Shown: in pieces, positions 16,969-25,518 of the stretch
Numbering within the stretch: the first letter of the stretch is position 1
How the letters are laid out: every line of letters starts with the position of its first letter
Source: Vibrio splendidus
Lineage (GTDB): Bacteria; Pseudomonadota; Gammaproteobacteria; Enterobacterales; Vibrionaceae
Assembly: GCF_003345295.1 (NCBI RefSeq)
Contig: NZ_CP031056.1
Location: 930,001-994,000 of the forward strand
Length of the DNA stretch: 64,000 nt
Reading direction: 5' to 3'
Translations under genes and position numbers: made by a program
The notes under the pieces: generated by a model
The model's database searches: none
What the model was told of the DNA's origin: nothing
What the model saw: only the letters and a program-made list of their open reading frames with translations

Positions 16969-17433
16969 ATGGACGTTCATTGTAAAATACTAGAAAGCAA
17001 AGATAGCCTTAAGTATCGCGCACTACGACTTGAGAGTTTGAAATTACATCCAGAATGCTTTGGCTCTGGTTACGAAGCCCAGTCAAAAATGCCAAAGTTA
17101 TATTTTGAAGGACTAATTGAAGGTGCTTCTCAGGAAAGTGTCATGATCGGTGCATTTATCGGGGAAGAACTTGTCGGCCTATGTGGGCTAACACCTATTG
17201 ATGATTCTTCTTTAGAAGTCATTCAAATGTTTGTTACTTCAAGCTCTAGAGGACGTGCTATCAGCATTAAAATGCTAAGTCTCGCTAAGCTTTTATTGGA
17301 GTCGCGCAATGAAGAAGAATTAAGACTCACAGTTTTTACTAATAATACTCACGCGATAAGCACGTACAACAAATCAGGTTTTGAGTGCTTGCAAACTTTA
17401 GGAAATGAGTCGGTAATGACTTTTAAACCTTGA
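16969..17433 (+). CDS. GNAT N-acetyltransferase
   Basis: This 154-residue GNAT protein starts at an ATG preceded by GAGGAA. The N terminus (YRALRLESLKLHPECFGSGY) is the usual first part of the RimI-like group. Motif A is degenerate, FVTSSSRGRAISIKML, with Ala-Ile where the second Gly of RGxGIG would be, and the C-terminal NNTHAISTYNKSGFE is normal. The weakened pyrophosphate-binding loop may affect acetyl-CoA binding. The substrate is unknown. Confidence 0.78.
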   Translation: MDVHCKILESKDSLKYRALRLESLKLHPECFGSGYEAQSKMPKLYFEGLIEGASQESVMIGAFIGEELVGLCGLTPIDDSSLEVIQMFVTSSSRGRAISIKMLSLAKLLLESRNEEELRLTVFTNNTHAISTYNKSGFECLQTLGNESVMTFKP

Positions 17434-17631
17434 ACTCGAAAGCTTCACAAAAATGATTCAACACATATGGCGTTCTGAGCTTGACCGTGAGTTTATGAAT
17501 TGGATGAGAAGTGAGGCTGGGTTGACTATGCGTGTTGTTTTTCAAGAATACACCAAAGTTGGAGTCTGTGATGACATTAGAAGATTTCCAGTCACAGCCG
17601 CTTAAATCATGTTGATACTCTAGGAGGTCTT

Positions 17632-17982
17632 TTGTTCGATTTATTGAAGAAAGTAGCATTGATTAATTTAACGGCAGCATTGGTTGTTCTGGCCTTATCT
17701 CAGTTTTTTCCTTTCTTTGCCACTACAAGAATCGTCGATTTCTTGTTTTTCGTGGTTATCGTCATTTGGGTTCTAGCCAAGTTAATGTGGGAAGGTGGTG
17801 TTCATAGTAAGACCACACGTCTTGATGACCCTATAACAGATAAAGTCTACAAAATGGTCGAAGGCCATGATTTTGATACAGACCAGCAAGAACATTATCG
17901 AATGAATTATCAAACAGGCCTAGTGTTATTTATTGCAGGCTTACCTGCTTTTATTACTTGCTTAGTTCTTCAATTTCTTTGA
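17632..17982 (+). CDS. Uncharacterised inner-membrane protein (TTG start)
   Basis: This 116-residue protein has three predicted membrane segments: about residues 8-28, 36-52 and 95-115. A polar middle stretch contains GVHSKTTRLDDPITDKVYKMVEGHDF. A perfect AGGAGGT stands just before a TTG codon and no ATG fits, so I accept the TTG start. I recognise no family. It sits between two GNAT genes and is transcribed with them. Confidence 0.65.
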   Translation: MFDLLKKVALINLTAALVVLALSQFFPFFATTRIVDFLFFVVIVIWVLAKLMWEGGVHSKTTRLDDPITDKVYKMVEGHDFDTDQQEHYRMNYQTGLVLFIAGLPAFITCLVLQFL

Positions 17983-18082
17983 GTCACAGCAGAAAAAATG
18001 CGTCGCAACGGTACTTAATGCTTGGAATTTTTAGCTTGAAGTGTGTTTTGTGCATCCATGATATTTAAAGGTTCACCATAAG

Positions 18083-18562
18083 ATGTTAGCTAACAAGGAA
18101 GTAATGGAAGAGTATTTGGAACTAGATATGCTCACGTTGGAGTCAATTTCTAAAGAAGCCGGGTTTCCGATCGAAAGAGATGTTTATTTGGCGTCACGTG
18201 CTGAATCAATTGAGCAGGGGTTACTTTTTGAATATCGTAGAGGCGACAAGTTAATTGGTTATACGACACTGCGTGATTTAGGCGATGGTCAGTGGTTTGT
18301 ACCTATGTTTGTGGTACACCCAAACTATCGTAGTAAGGCGGCTTTCCTTTCTTTGTTTCGCTCCATTGCTGATAACCTAAAAAACAAACACTCAACTGTG
18401 TTAGTGAGTAATGTCCTACGTCTTAATGAGTTGTCGGTGCGGTTTCACAAGCATCTAGGTTTTGAGGTCACACGTGAAAACCATTTAGGCTACGAATTCT
18501 CGCTAGATTTAACGCCTGAAGTAAAAGACAAATGGTCAAGCTTCTTAGGCGCTCGTCGTTAA
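18083..18562 (+). CDS. GNAT-like acetyltransferase
   Basis: This 159-residue protein has GNAT features: YRRGDKLIGYTTLRDLGDGQWFVPMFVVHPNYRSKAAF and RFHKHLGFEVT near the C terminus. The acetyl-CoA loop reads NYRSKAAFLSLF instead of Q/R-x-x-G-x-G/A, so cofactor binding may be altered or lost. The N-terminal region is not recognisable. Activity is uncertain. Confidence 0.65.
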   Translation: MLANKEVMEEYLELDMLTLESISKEAGFPIERDVYLASRAESIEQGLLFEYRRGDKLIGYTTLRDLGDGQWFVPMFVVHPNYRSKAAFLSLFRSIADNLKNKHSTVLVSNVLRLNELSVRFHKHLGFEVTRENHLGYEFSLDLTPEVKDKWSSFLGARR

Positions 18563-19140
18563 TGTTTTGAAAATTACAGTGGCTACTTCTAGGCCGACTT
18601 ATCGGATACCTTGAACGAACACAGTTGTCTTGTTGAATTAAGTGAGTAAATGTATCTAATTGTGGGCATTTTCAGTGTGTTGGTATTTGATTGTCGAGTA
18701 TATTATTAACGTATTTATATAAAAATAGCTCTCTAAAATAATTAGTTAAACAGCCTAAGAGTTTATGCACGTATATAAGAGAGTAAGCTCAATAATTAGG
18801 CTAGTAAAAGAGTTATAGGACTTTTAGTGTGAACAACCTATCAAATATTATCTAAAATTTAGGAATTACTCATCGTATTCTCAGAGAGAGTATTCAGGAT
18901 TATTGAATAGACTTAAAATTAAAGAGAATTTAGCAGTTGATAAAGCCTAGTGTTACGGATAATTAGTCGTTCGATGACTAATTATTCTGTAACTTGCTGA
19001 TTTATAGTCAACTGAGAGTCTGATGGATATCACGTTTACCTTAAAATAATTCACTTAACATGGCGCTACTTTAATCATTCTTTCCAATACGATTGTTAAA
19101 TATAAATACATATGCCTATTTTATTAAAAGGATAATACCG
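18563..19140. other. AT-rich intergenic region with a hairpin
   Basis: About 580 strongly AT-rich bases carry no convincing gene. The one clear structure is a perfect 10-bp inverted repeat, ATAATTAGTC and GACTAATTAT, at 18959-18985 around GTTCGAT. It could be an operator or a weak terminator. The low GC suggests a silenced or acquired segment upstream of the triple RidA gene. Confidence 0.5.
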
Positions 19141-20388
19141 ATGAGTAGCGATATCATTAAGATTTCAAGAAATACTGAAAATGCACCAATTAATTCTGTA
19201 TCTACACAAACGGTCGCTTTTTCTCATTATAATAACTTTTCTGCTCAATTACCTGTTGATCCTAAATCAGGTCAAATAGTAACTGGTGATATTAAAGACC
19301 AAGCAACGCAATGCTTAAATAATATTAAAGCGATTGTTGAAAGCATCGACCATGTTATGGATGATGTCGTGAAGATTAATGTTTTCGTTAAGAATATTTC
19401 TGATATCGATGCTATTGATGAAGTTTACAAAAGCTTTTTCCACAACAGCCTTCCTACACGAACAGTCGTGGGTGTCGCTGCGCTACCGAACAGTGACGCT
19501 TTAGTTCAAATGGATGCTCTTATTTCAAACGGCGAAGGCACTAAACCACAAGCACCTTGCGCACTAGTTAAGGTATCAAGAAATACGGATAATGCGCCTC
19601 AAAGTGCTGTATCGACGCAGACTGCGGCTTTTTCTCACTACAACAATCTTTCAGCTCAGTTACCGATAGATGTAACCACAGGTGAGTTGGTTGATGGTGG
19701 TATCGAAGCGCAAACGGCCCAATGTCTATCAAACATTAAAGCTATTTTAGAAAGCATCGGACATGTCATGAATGATGTGGTTAAAACGACTATCTACGTA
19801 AAAAATATCGCAGATGCGGAAGTGGTAAATGAAGTATGTGCTAAATTCTTCCCAAGCTATGTTCCTGCTCGTACCGTTGTTAATGCCGCTGAATTACCAA
19901 TGGGTGCTCTAATTCAAATTGATACATCCGTTTCACATGGCGACGGTACACCGCCGCAATTACCAGAAGACACTCGCTTACTGGTTATTGAAACCAATAA
20001 TACTGCTGCTGCACCATTCGTGCCTTATTCGCATACTGTTGCTTTCTCTCACTACAATCATATTTCAGGCCAATTACCTTTAGACCCGAAAACAAATAAA
20101 ATTGTTGCAGGTGGGGTAAAAGAACAAGCTGAGCAATGTTTAAAAAATATTAAGGCGATAATTGAAAGTGTTGACCATAGCATGGACGACACGGTGAAAA
20201 TTAATATTCAACTTAAGGATATTTCAGATATTGATGCGGTAAACGAAATCTACACCGCATTCTTTAATGCTGATTTGCCGGCAAGAACCGTAGTAGGGGT
20301 TTCAGAAATCCCAATGAATGCTTTAGTACAAATTGATGCTGTTGTTTCTAACTGTGAAGGCACGCCTCCACAAGACGGTGTTGCTTAG
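19141..20388 (+). CDS. Protein of three fused RidA (YjgF/UK114) domains
   Basis: This 415-residue protein is made of three homologous RidA units, at about residues 1-135, 140-270 and 278-410. Each has an AFSHYN...QLP stretch, a QCLxNIKAIxES helix and a LP/VP-x-RTVV segment. The Arg that binds substrate carboxylate in RidA is kept in all three (residues 107, 244, 382). The Cys two residues later is Val, and the catalytic-site Glu in the last strand is Asp. ATG 19141 has AAAAGGAT upstream; an in-frame TTG at 19093 adds 16 residues without a ribosome site. RidA proteins are trimers with active sites between subunits, so this chain may fold as a one-chain trimer. Its function is not known. Confidence 0.88.
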   Translation: MSSDIIKISRNTENAPINSVSTQTVAFSHYNNFSAQLPVDPKSGQIVTGDIKDQATQCLNNIKAIVESIDHVMDDVVKINVFVKNISDIDAIDEVYKSFFHNSLPTRTVVGVAALPNSDALVQMDALISNGEGTKPQAPCALVKVSRNTDNAPQSAVSTQTAAFSHYNNLSAQLPIDVTTGELVDGGIEAQTAQCLSNIKAILESIGHVMNDVVKTTIYVKNIADAEVVNEVCAKFFPSYVPARTVVNAAELPMGALIQIDTSVSHGDGTPPQLPEDTRLLVIETNNTAAAPFVPYSHTVAFSHYNHISGQLPLDPKTNKIVAGGVKEQAEQCLKNIKAIIESVDHSMDDTVKINIQLKDISDIDAVNEIYTAFFNADLPARTVVGVSEIPMNALVQIDAVVSNCEGTPPQDGVA

Positions 20389-20424
20389 AACCATTGAACC
20401 CCTTCGATAAAAGCAATTAAATTA

Positions 20425-20454
20425 AGGCTCTAGTTCCTAACAAGGAACCAGAGC
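20425..20454 (+). terminator. Hairpin after the triple RidA gene
   Basis: GGCTCTAGTTCCT pairs with AGGAACCAGAGCC with one mismatch around a short loop. No T run follows, so it may be a processing or stability hairpin rather than a true terminator. Confidence 0.5.
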
Positions 20455-20612
20455 CGATTCTCTGATTCGCGAACTCCATCCCAAGACGTAACCCCATCAT
20501 TAAGCCTTGCTATACAGTTCATTCTAAACAAGCTTCTGCCCGACATATGGTGTTTATTGATGTGAAGTGTTTTAATATGAAAAACAGACGCTTAACGTAA
20601 GAATATCAGTTT

Positions 20613-20969
20613 ATGCAATTTCGAGTTATTTTAATGCTGTGCCTAGCCCTGATGGGTTGTTCATCCAAACCTGAGCTAGCTCCTGACCCAAAAACTATCA
20701 CTCTTTTTTATGGTGACATTTCGATTTCTTCGGGTGTTTTAGAAGATAAAACATTTAGTTCAGTGCTCGCGGATAGGGTTGAAAGCGTGACTTTTTCAGG
20801 GGCAATACGTAAGCAAGATTCTGGCTACTTCGTCGATATACTCGTGATTCGAGAAAAGAAAGAGCCGCGTTCAACACGACAACTAAACGCTTCGCTTGTT
20901 ATGAAGCAGGGCGAATTAGTGGATGTTGGCGGCGTGAACAATGATGTATTTAGAGTAATCCTCGAGTAA
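20613..20969 (+). CDS. Small lipoprotein of unknown function
   Basis: This 118-residue protein has a lipoprotein signal peptide with lipobox LALMGC, cleavage before Cys16, then SSKPE. The mature part is about 100 residues, predicted mostly beta (TITLFYGDISISSGVL and ASLVMKQGELVDVGG). The residue after Cys is Ser, which favours the outer membrane. I recognise no domain. It appears monocistronic. Confidence 0.65.
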   Translation: MQFRVILMLCLALMGCSSKPELAPDPKTITLFYGDISISSGVLEDKTFSSVLADRVESVTFSGAIRKQDSGYFVDILVIREKKEPRSTRQLNASLVMKQGELVDVGGVNNDVFRVILE

Positions 20970-21063
20970 CAAAACTAAAGTGTTCAATTAATTTGAATTT
21001 TTGCTTTACCTCAACCTAACTTCAAGTCTTAAGCTTCTCTTACTCATTGAAAAGGAGCTTATT

Positions 21064-21213
21064 ATGCAAAATAACTACGTGAGAGAACTCGCTGTTAAAA
21101 CTTATCAAGAAGATCTTCAGAAAGAGTATGTAAAATCTAAAGCTCGCCCATTTCATGCCCCAAGTTTTATCGGATGCATACTGTTGTCAGTCGTGTTGGC
21201 TGGCTTGTTTTAA
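21064..21213 (+). CDS. Small single-span membrane protein
   Basis: The predicted product is 49 residues: a charged N-terminal part (QNNYVRELAVKTYQEDLQKE) followed by a C-terminal hydrophobic segment of about 16 residues ending at LAGLF. ATG 21064 has AAAAGGAG six bases upstream, an excellent ribosome site, while the longer frame from 21001 has none. The layout resembles tail-anchored small inner-membrane proteins. No family is recognised. Confidence 0.55.
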   Translation: MQNNYVRELAVKTYQEDLQKEYVKSKARPFHAPSFIGCILLSVVLAGLF

Positions 21214-21326
21214 CTGATGCAGAATCCTTGATCCATTACCAACTCTCAACATCTCAATTTGCTGCGCTTTAATGCTTACGGCACAATCGCTTAGGTTGAA
21301 TTGTGACGCCAATGTCGAGAGGAAGT

Positions 21327-21791
21327 ATGGCAAGTCCTAGAGTTTTAAAAGTGAAGGTTACTGATATTACGTGTGGTGAGAATGTCACCATCATCGAGCC
21401 GAGCAACGTTTATGGTTGTGAGTTTAAAGATGACGTGTTCGTTGGCCCTTTTGTCGAGATTCAAAAGAACTCTGTGATAGGCGAGAGGAGTAAGATTCAA
21501 TCTCACACCTTTATTTGCGAGTATGTGACTATCGGAAGTGACTGCTTTGTTGGGCACGGGGTGATGTTTGCCAATGACTTGTTTAAAGATGGCAAACCAG
21601 ATCCAAACCCAGAGAGTTGGGGACGCACTGTTATCGCAAATAACGTTACCATTGGTTCCAACGCGACAGTGTTGTCTGTCAGTGTTTGCGAAGGGGTGGT
21701 GATTGGTGCGGGAAGCGTTGTGACCAAAGACATCACCGAAAAAGGTATTTATGCGGGTAATCCAGCTAAGAAGCTAAGAGACTTACCGTAA
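21327..21791 (+). CDS. Hexapeptide-repeat acyltransferase (sugar N-acetyltransferase type)
   Basis: This 154-residue left-handed beta-helix protein has many hexapeptide turns (VFVGPFVEIQKNSVIG, VTIGSNATVLSVSVCEGVVI) and ends IYAGNPAKKLRDL. It resembles the WxcM N-terminal/QdtC group that acetylates dTDP-amino-sugars. The catalytic His is probably in CFVGHGVMFAND. ATG 21327 has GAGAGGAAG just upstream, so I prefer it to a GTG at 21303. No sugar-nucleotide genes lie nearby, so this could be a stand-alone acetyltransferase. Confidence 0.8.
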   Translation: MASPRVLKVKVTDITCGENVTIIEPSNVYGCEFKDDVFVGPFVEIQKNSVIGERSKIQSHTFICEYVTIGSDCFVGHGVMFANDLFKDGKPDPNPESWGRTVIANNVTIGSNATVLSVSVCEGVVIGAGSVVTKDITEKGIYAGNPAKKLRDLP

Positions 21792-21857
21792 ATTTAAAAC
21801 TGGTTATCTGTATGAATCGCAAGACGTGGCGTTTAGATAAATGTTATAGGGTTAATT

Positions 21858-22376
21858 ATGGAAGTATTTCTACACTTACTTCATTCAAACGATGCCGATG
21901 ATCTATTGGAGTTTGAACTCGAAAACAGAGAGTGGTTTGAGGCATTTGTTCCAGCTCGGGATGATAGCTTCTATTCTAATGCGGGAGTTGCCGAACAAGT
22001 CACGAGCTTTCTAAGAGAGTATGACAATGGCGAGATGATTCCTATGTTGATCAAAGACGCTAATGGCACTATTTGTGGGCGAATCAACGTTCGTGATATC
22101 GACCAGAACGCTGAAAGTGGAGAACTAGGTTATCGAGTAGGCCACGCATTTGGTTCTAAAGGTATTGCGTCTAACGCGGTGAGGACGTCACTTATCTACT
22201 TGGCTGAGCACTCCTCCCTTAAATATGTTGATGCCTATGCGTTAGTGGGTAATGTTGGATCAAATAAAATCTTATCCAAGGCGGGTTTTGACTTGGTTGA
22301 ACGCGTTGAAAGTTACGCCGTGTTCAAAGGGAAGGATCAAGATGCTCATTATTATCGTAAGGCGTTATCTGCTTAA
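21858..22376 (+). CDS. GNAT N-acetyltransferase, RimJ/RimL type
   Basis: This 172-residue protein has the RimL-like layout: LLEFELENREWFEAFVPARDDSF, then GRINVRDIDQNAESGELGYRVGHAFGSKGIASNAV, and ends with NVGSNKILSKAGFDLVERV. Motif A has G-x-K-G-I-A. RimL-type enzymes acetylate ribosomal protein N termini or small amines such as spermidine and amino-acid derivatives. The substrate cannot be told. A terminator follows at 22587. Confidence 0.85.
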   Translation: MEVFLHLLHSNDADDLLEFELENREWFEAFVPARDDSFYSNAGVAEQVTSFLREYDNGEMIPMLIKDANGTICGRINVRDIDQNAESGELGYRVGHAFGSKGIASNAVRTSLIYLAEHSSLKYVDAYALVGNVGSNKILSKAGFDLVERVESYAVFKGKDQDAHYYRKALSA

Positions 22377-22586
22377 GTGAATGCTATCAATGCCGATTCT
22401 ATCCTCATATAAGGAATTACTTGGTTTATCGTTGTGCGTATCTAACTTCTACCTGAGTCTTCTTTTATACTTTTGATACTCAAAGTTTAGTGCTCACTTA
22501 TCGCTCTAACTTGTTAATTCTACGTGATTTATTCATATCTCTCTTGTTATACGTATCAGTGCGACTAATATTAGCCAGATTCTAAC

Positions 22587-22622
22587 AAGATAGACTCGAT
22601 CGTTAACCTGTCTATCTTTTTT
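22587..22622 (+). terminator. Terminator after the RimL-type gene
   Basis: AAGATAGAC pairs perfectly with GTCTATCTT around a 14-base loop and is followed by a T run. It ends about 20 bases before the next ATG, so that gene's promoter must overlap it or lie within it. Confidence 0.7.
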
Positions 22623-22643
22623 GTATGTATTACATGGTGTTAT

Positions 22644-23396
22644 ATGAAGTATTTAATAGGTGTTTGCTTAGGTGCCTTATCTCTTTCTGCGACAGCGCAG
22701 TCTATGGTCATTGTTGATTCGGCAAGAGATCGCTCTATCCCAATAGAAGTTGTTTTGCCGCAGGATTCTGACAGTTGTACAACAACAGAACAGTGTGACG
22801 TAGCTTTTATCAGTGCGGGTAATCGAGTTCCATTCACCAAATATAGTTTTGTTGGAGAAATGCTGAACGATAGGGGGTACATGACCGTCTATGTTGATCA
22901 TGAACTGCCAAGCGATCCTCCTTTATCGAAGACTGGTGACTTGTATAAAACACGAATTGAAAATTGGACGCGAGGGGCAGAGACTCTCAATGCACTTCAA
23001 CATGAGCTAGCAAGTCGTTTTCCTGCTTATGATTTTGACAAGTTAACCTTAGTTGGGCACTCGAACGGTGGCGATATTTCTACATGGTTGAGTAACGAAA
23101 ATAAAAGCTATGTTTCTCAGTTAATTACGCTCGACCACAAACGAGTCACTCTACCTAAAAGTGAAGATATCCGAGTGCTTTCCATTCGAGCAACTGAACA
23201 CTCTACCAAAGAGGGGGTACTGCCGACTGAATCAGAGCAAAAGCAATATGGTAGTTGTGTTGTTGAGCTTCCAGACTCTAAACATATGGATTTAAGTGAT
23301 TATGGCTCTAATCTCGCGAAGCAAAGTACGAATGACACTATTATTGGCTTTTTGGATGGCTTAGCGTGCGAAGAGTTGAGAGTAAAAGTTGAGTAG
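22644..23396 (+). CDS. Secreted alpha/beta-hydrolase
   Basis: This 250-residue protein has a signal peptide (cleavage after LSLSATA). The nucleophile elbow is GHSNGG with Ser near residue 140. A late DSKHMDLSD supplies the catalytic His, and an Asp in the strand after LITLDHKR or in the RATEHS region is the likely acid. Two Cys in DSCTTTEQC probably form a disulfide in the periplasm. It resembles secreted esterases or lipases of the dienelactone-hydrolase class, but the substrate is unknown. Confidence 0.75.
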   Translation: MKYLIGVCLGALSLSATAQSMVIVDSARDRSIPIEVVLPQDSDSCTTTEQCDVAFISAGNRVPFTKYSFVGEMLNDRGYMTVYVDHELPSDPPLSKTGDLYKTRIENWTRGAETLNALQHELASRFPAYDFDKLTLVGHSNGGDISTWLSNENKSYVSQLITLDHKRVTLPKSEDIRVLSIRATEHSTKEGVLPTESEQKQYGSCVVELPDSKHMDLSDYGSNLAKQSTNDTIIGFLDGLACEELRVKVE

Positions 23397-23473
23397 AAGT
23401 ATCGAATTAATTAGGGCGTGATATCTGTATTCGGAATAGACGACCGACTTAATCGATTATCGCCTTATACATT

Positions 23474-23516
23474 AGAAGCTGGCAGCGTCCTTCTAGCCAG
23501 CTTCGAGTCTTTTTAT
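23474..23516 (+). terminator. Terminator of the alpha/beta-hydrolase gene
   Basis: GAAGCTGGC pairs with GCCAGCTTC, followed by GAGTCTTTTTAT. It lies between convergent genes. Confidence 0.75.
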
Positions 23517-23564
23517 TTCAAGGTTTAAGGTTACTTCTAGTTACGGCCACTTATAGATTTACGG

Positions 23565-24011
23565 TTACTTCTGAGGTTTGTTACGTTCGATTACGCTAAT
23601 AGCGATCGCCAAAAACAGGATGTCTTTCACTAGGAAGAAGTTAGTGACTAAGATGCCATCTGATACTTTCCAAGCATTTGGCGTTGTAATCAGGAAGCTA
23701 AGTGTCACAACAAAGATAGCCGCTGCTGCAATGCCTGAATAGAATGCGACTGTCGGCTTCTTAAATCCAACGATCAATCCAATCGCGACAATGATCTCCG
23801 CGCCACCCACCATGTTAGACACGGCTTGTACTGAGAACAGATTGTAAAGCCAGTTCATTGCAGGATGATTTGCGATTAGCGGTTCAATGAGCATCGCTTC
23901 GGTTGGCGTAAACTTATAAATTCCAATCCAAGCGAGCACCAATGCTACGCCAATCACTCCAAGGTTATATCCCACATTACTCTGTTTTAAATCATAGGTT
24001 TGAACATGCAT
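23565..24011 (-). CDS. DUF417 inner-membrane protein, RclC/YkgB-like
   Basis: This 148-residue protein has four membrane segments. ALVLAWIGIYKFTPTEAMLIEPLIANHPAMNWLY and LSFLITTPNAWK are close to E. coli RclC (formerly YkgB). RclC is part of the reactive-chlorine resistance operon in E. coli, with unknown mechanism. Here it stands alone with no rclA, rclB or rclR nearby, so a link to chlorine stress is inferred from family only. It is divergent from the PhzF-like gene. Confidence 0.85.
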   Translation of the reverse strand: MHVQTYDLKQSNVGYNLGVIGVALVLAWIGIYKFTPTEAMLIEPLIANHPAMNWLYNLFSVQAVSNMVGGAEIIVAIGLIVGFKKPTVAFYSGIAAAAIFVVTLSFLITTPNAWKVSDGILVTNFFLVKDILFLAIAISVIERNKPQK

Positions 24012-24207
24012 AAAAGTACTCCATTTAATAAAATCCCTGAATATGACCGCACTAGTGCAAAATTAATTTCGCTGTGAGAGTATTAGTTTATAAAATGAAT
24101 CATAAACCTTGGTACTTTTGACATTCCTTATGCTAATGATTTATGTAAAGAAAATGAAACTAGAGCTTTGAATGAGAGCTTTAGATGACAGAATAAGGAG
24201 ATAGGTT

Positions 24208-24972
24208 ATCAAAGCGTTTATATATGATGTATTTGGTGGGGAGTCGGCGAAAGGTAACCCTTGTGGGGTCGTAGAACTTGGCCAATGGTTAGCTGACTCG
24301 GAATTACTAGAAGTAACGCATCAACTGGCATTGCCAATCACTGCTTTCATCGTGAAATCAGAAAATGATTTCGATATTCGTTGGTTCGCCTTAGATGGTG
24401 AGATAAACCTTTGTGGTCATGGTAGTTTGGCTGCAGGCACTAGTTTGATCGAAAAGTATAAGCTCAATGAGGTTACCCTAAATAGTGATTATGGACAGGT
24501 CGTGATCTCTAGAAAAGAAGGCTTATCTCAAATAGAACTGCCAAGCTGGAAGGGTAAATCTTACTCGCAGGTAAGCGATGTTCCTATTGATTTAGCGGCT
24601 TTAAATCAACCTGTTATCGAAGCTTTTTCTACGAGAGATTTAGTGCTGATTTTGGATTCAGAGGAAGCCGTAAAGAATTTTTCGCCTGACTTTGAACTGT
24701 ATAAAAAAATTAAAGATCTGCATGCAGTGATGGTGACAGCCAAAAGCTCAGATGACAGTTATGTTCTGCGCTATTTTGCGCCAAAAATCGGTATTTCGGA
24801 GGATTTAGTGACAGGTTCGGCACAATGTTCACTGGCTCCATATTGGTTTGATAAGTTAGGGAAAGATAAACTTTCAGTTCGTCAGCTTTCAAGCTCTGGC
24901 GGTTGTTTTGAAGTTGAGAGAAAGACAGACTCTTCAATTGCGGTGTTGGCACGAGTTGAGCGCCGTCCATAA
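24208..24972 (+). CDS. PhzF-family isomerase-like protein with an apparent ATC start
   Basis: The protein aligns with the PhzF/YddE fold over 254 residues: KAFIYDVFGGESAKGNPCGV at the N terminus, FDIRWFALDGEINLCGHGSLAAG and EDLVTGSAQCSLAPYW. The conserved N terminus lies upstream of the first usual start codon. Exactly where Met should be there is ATC (24208-24210), seven bases after AAGGAG. The next in-frame start (TTG 24331) would remove conserved sequence. The catalytic Glu of the SET segment is replaced: LALPITAF stands for NLSETAF. It may be a non-catalytic relative, a rare ATC-started gene, or an early pseudogene. A YoaB-like RidA follows. Confidence 0.78.
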   Translation: MKAFIYDVFGGESAKGNPCGVVELGQWLADSELLEVTHQLALPITAFIVKSENDFDIRWFALDGEINLCGHGSLAAGTSLIEKYKLNEVTLNSDYGQVVISRKEGLSQIELPSWKGKSYSQVSDVPIDLAALNQPVIEAFSTRDLVLILDSEEAVKNFSPDFELYKKIKDLHAVMVTAKSSDDSYVLRYFAPKIGISEDLVTGSAQCSLAPYWFDKLGKDKLSVRQLSSSGGCFEVERKTDSSIAVLARVERRP

Positions 24973-25084
24973 CAGAATGGTGATCTCACTGGAGAGATGG
25001 AGCTTTCTAATTTTTGTTTTCAATATTCACGATTTGGATTAGATTACGCTGATGTTCACCCTAATTACAAGAAGAGTATAACCA

Positions 25085-25447
25085 GTGAAAATTCATAGAA
25101 TCAACCCGACCAAGCGTTGGTCTGATGTGACTGTTTTTAACGGTATCGCAAGCTTTGTGGAAGTGGCTGAGACGGATACAACGGCAGGAATTAAGAGTCA
25201 GGTACAGCAAATATTCGAACAAGCGGAAGAAATGATGAGTTTGGTAGACAGTGATAAATCTCGCGTATTGTCAGTGACTATTTACCTAACAGATTTTGCC
25301 AATTTTGACGCACTAAATGAAGTTTGGGAAGCGTGGTTCCCTGAAGGCTGCGCGCCAAGCCGTGCATGCGTGAAAGCTGAACTTGCTAATCCTGAGCTAC
25401 TGGTTGAGATGTCATTCATGGTTGCTGCAGGTGAAAAGTTTCAATAA
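25085..25447 (+). CDS. RidA-family protein, YoaB-like
   Basis: This 120-residue protein starts with GTG (AAGAAGAG upstream) and is close to E. coli YoaB: the RWSDV motif near the N terminus and WEAWFPEGCAPSRACVKAEL. The substrate-binding Arg and neighbouring Cys (PSRAC) and the Glu in VEM are all present, unlike in the triple RidA protein at 19141. RidA proteins hydrolyse reactive enamine/imine intermediates, but the YoaB subgroup has no proven substrate. It follows the PhzF-like gene by 112 bases and may be cotranscribed. Confidence 0.88.
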   Translation: MKIHRINPTKRWSDVTVFNGIASFVEVAETDTTAGIKSQVQQIFEQAEEMMSLVDSDKSRVLSVTIYLTDFANFDALNEVWEAWFPEGCAPSRACVKAELANPELLVEMSFMVAAGEKFQ

Positions 25448-25518
25448 GCCGAAATATTGGTAGATACAATCGCTAGACATCAGTACTGATAAAGTCGACA
25501 GCGAACAGATAAAACAGA

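Noticed and set aside
17453..17605. 50-codon frame after a GNAT gene
   Set aside because: ATG-started and open, but no ribosome site, no recognisable motif and no conserved look; it may be a decayed gene piece, but I cannot support it.
20425..20454. Hairpin after the triple RidA gene as a true Rho-independent terminator
   Set aside because: No T run on either strand follows the stem, so I list it only as a hairpin with low confidence.
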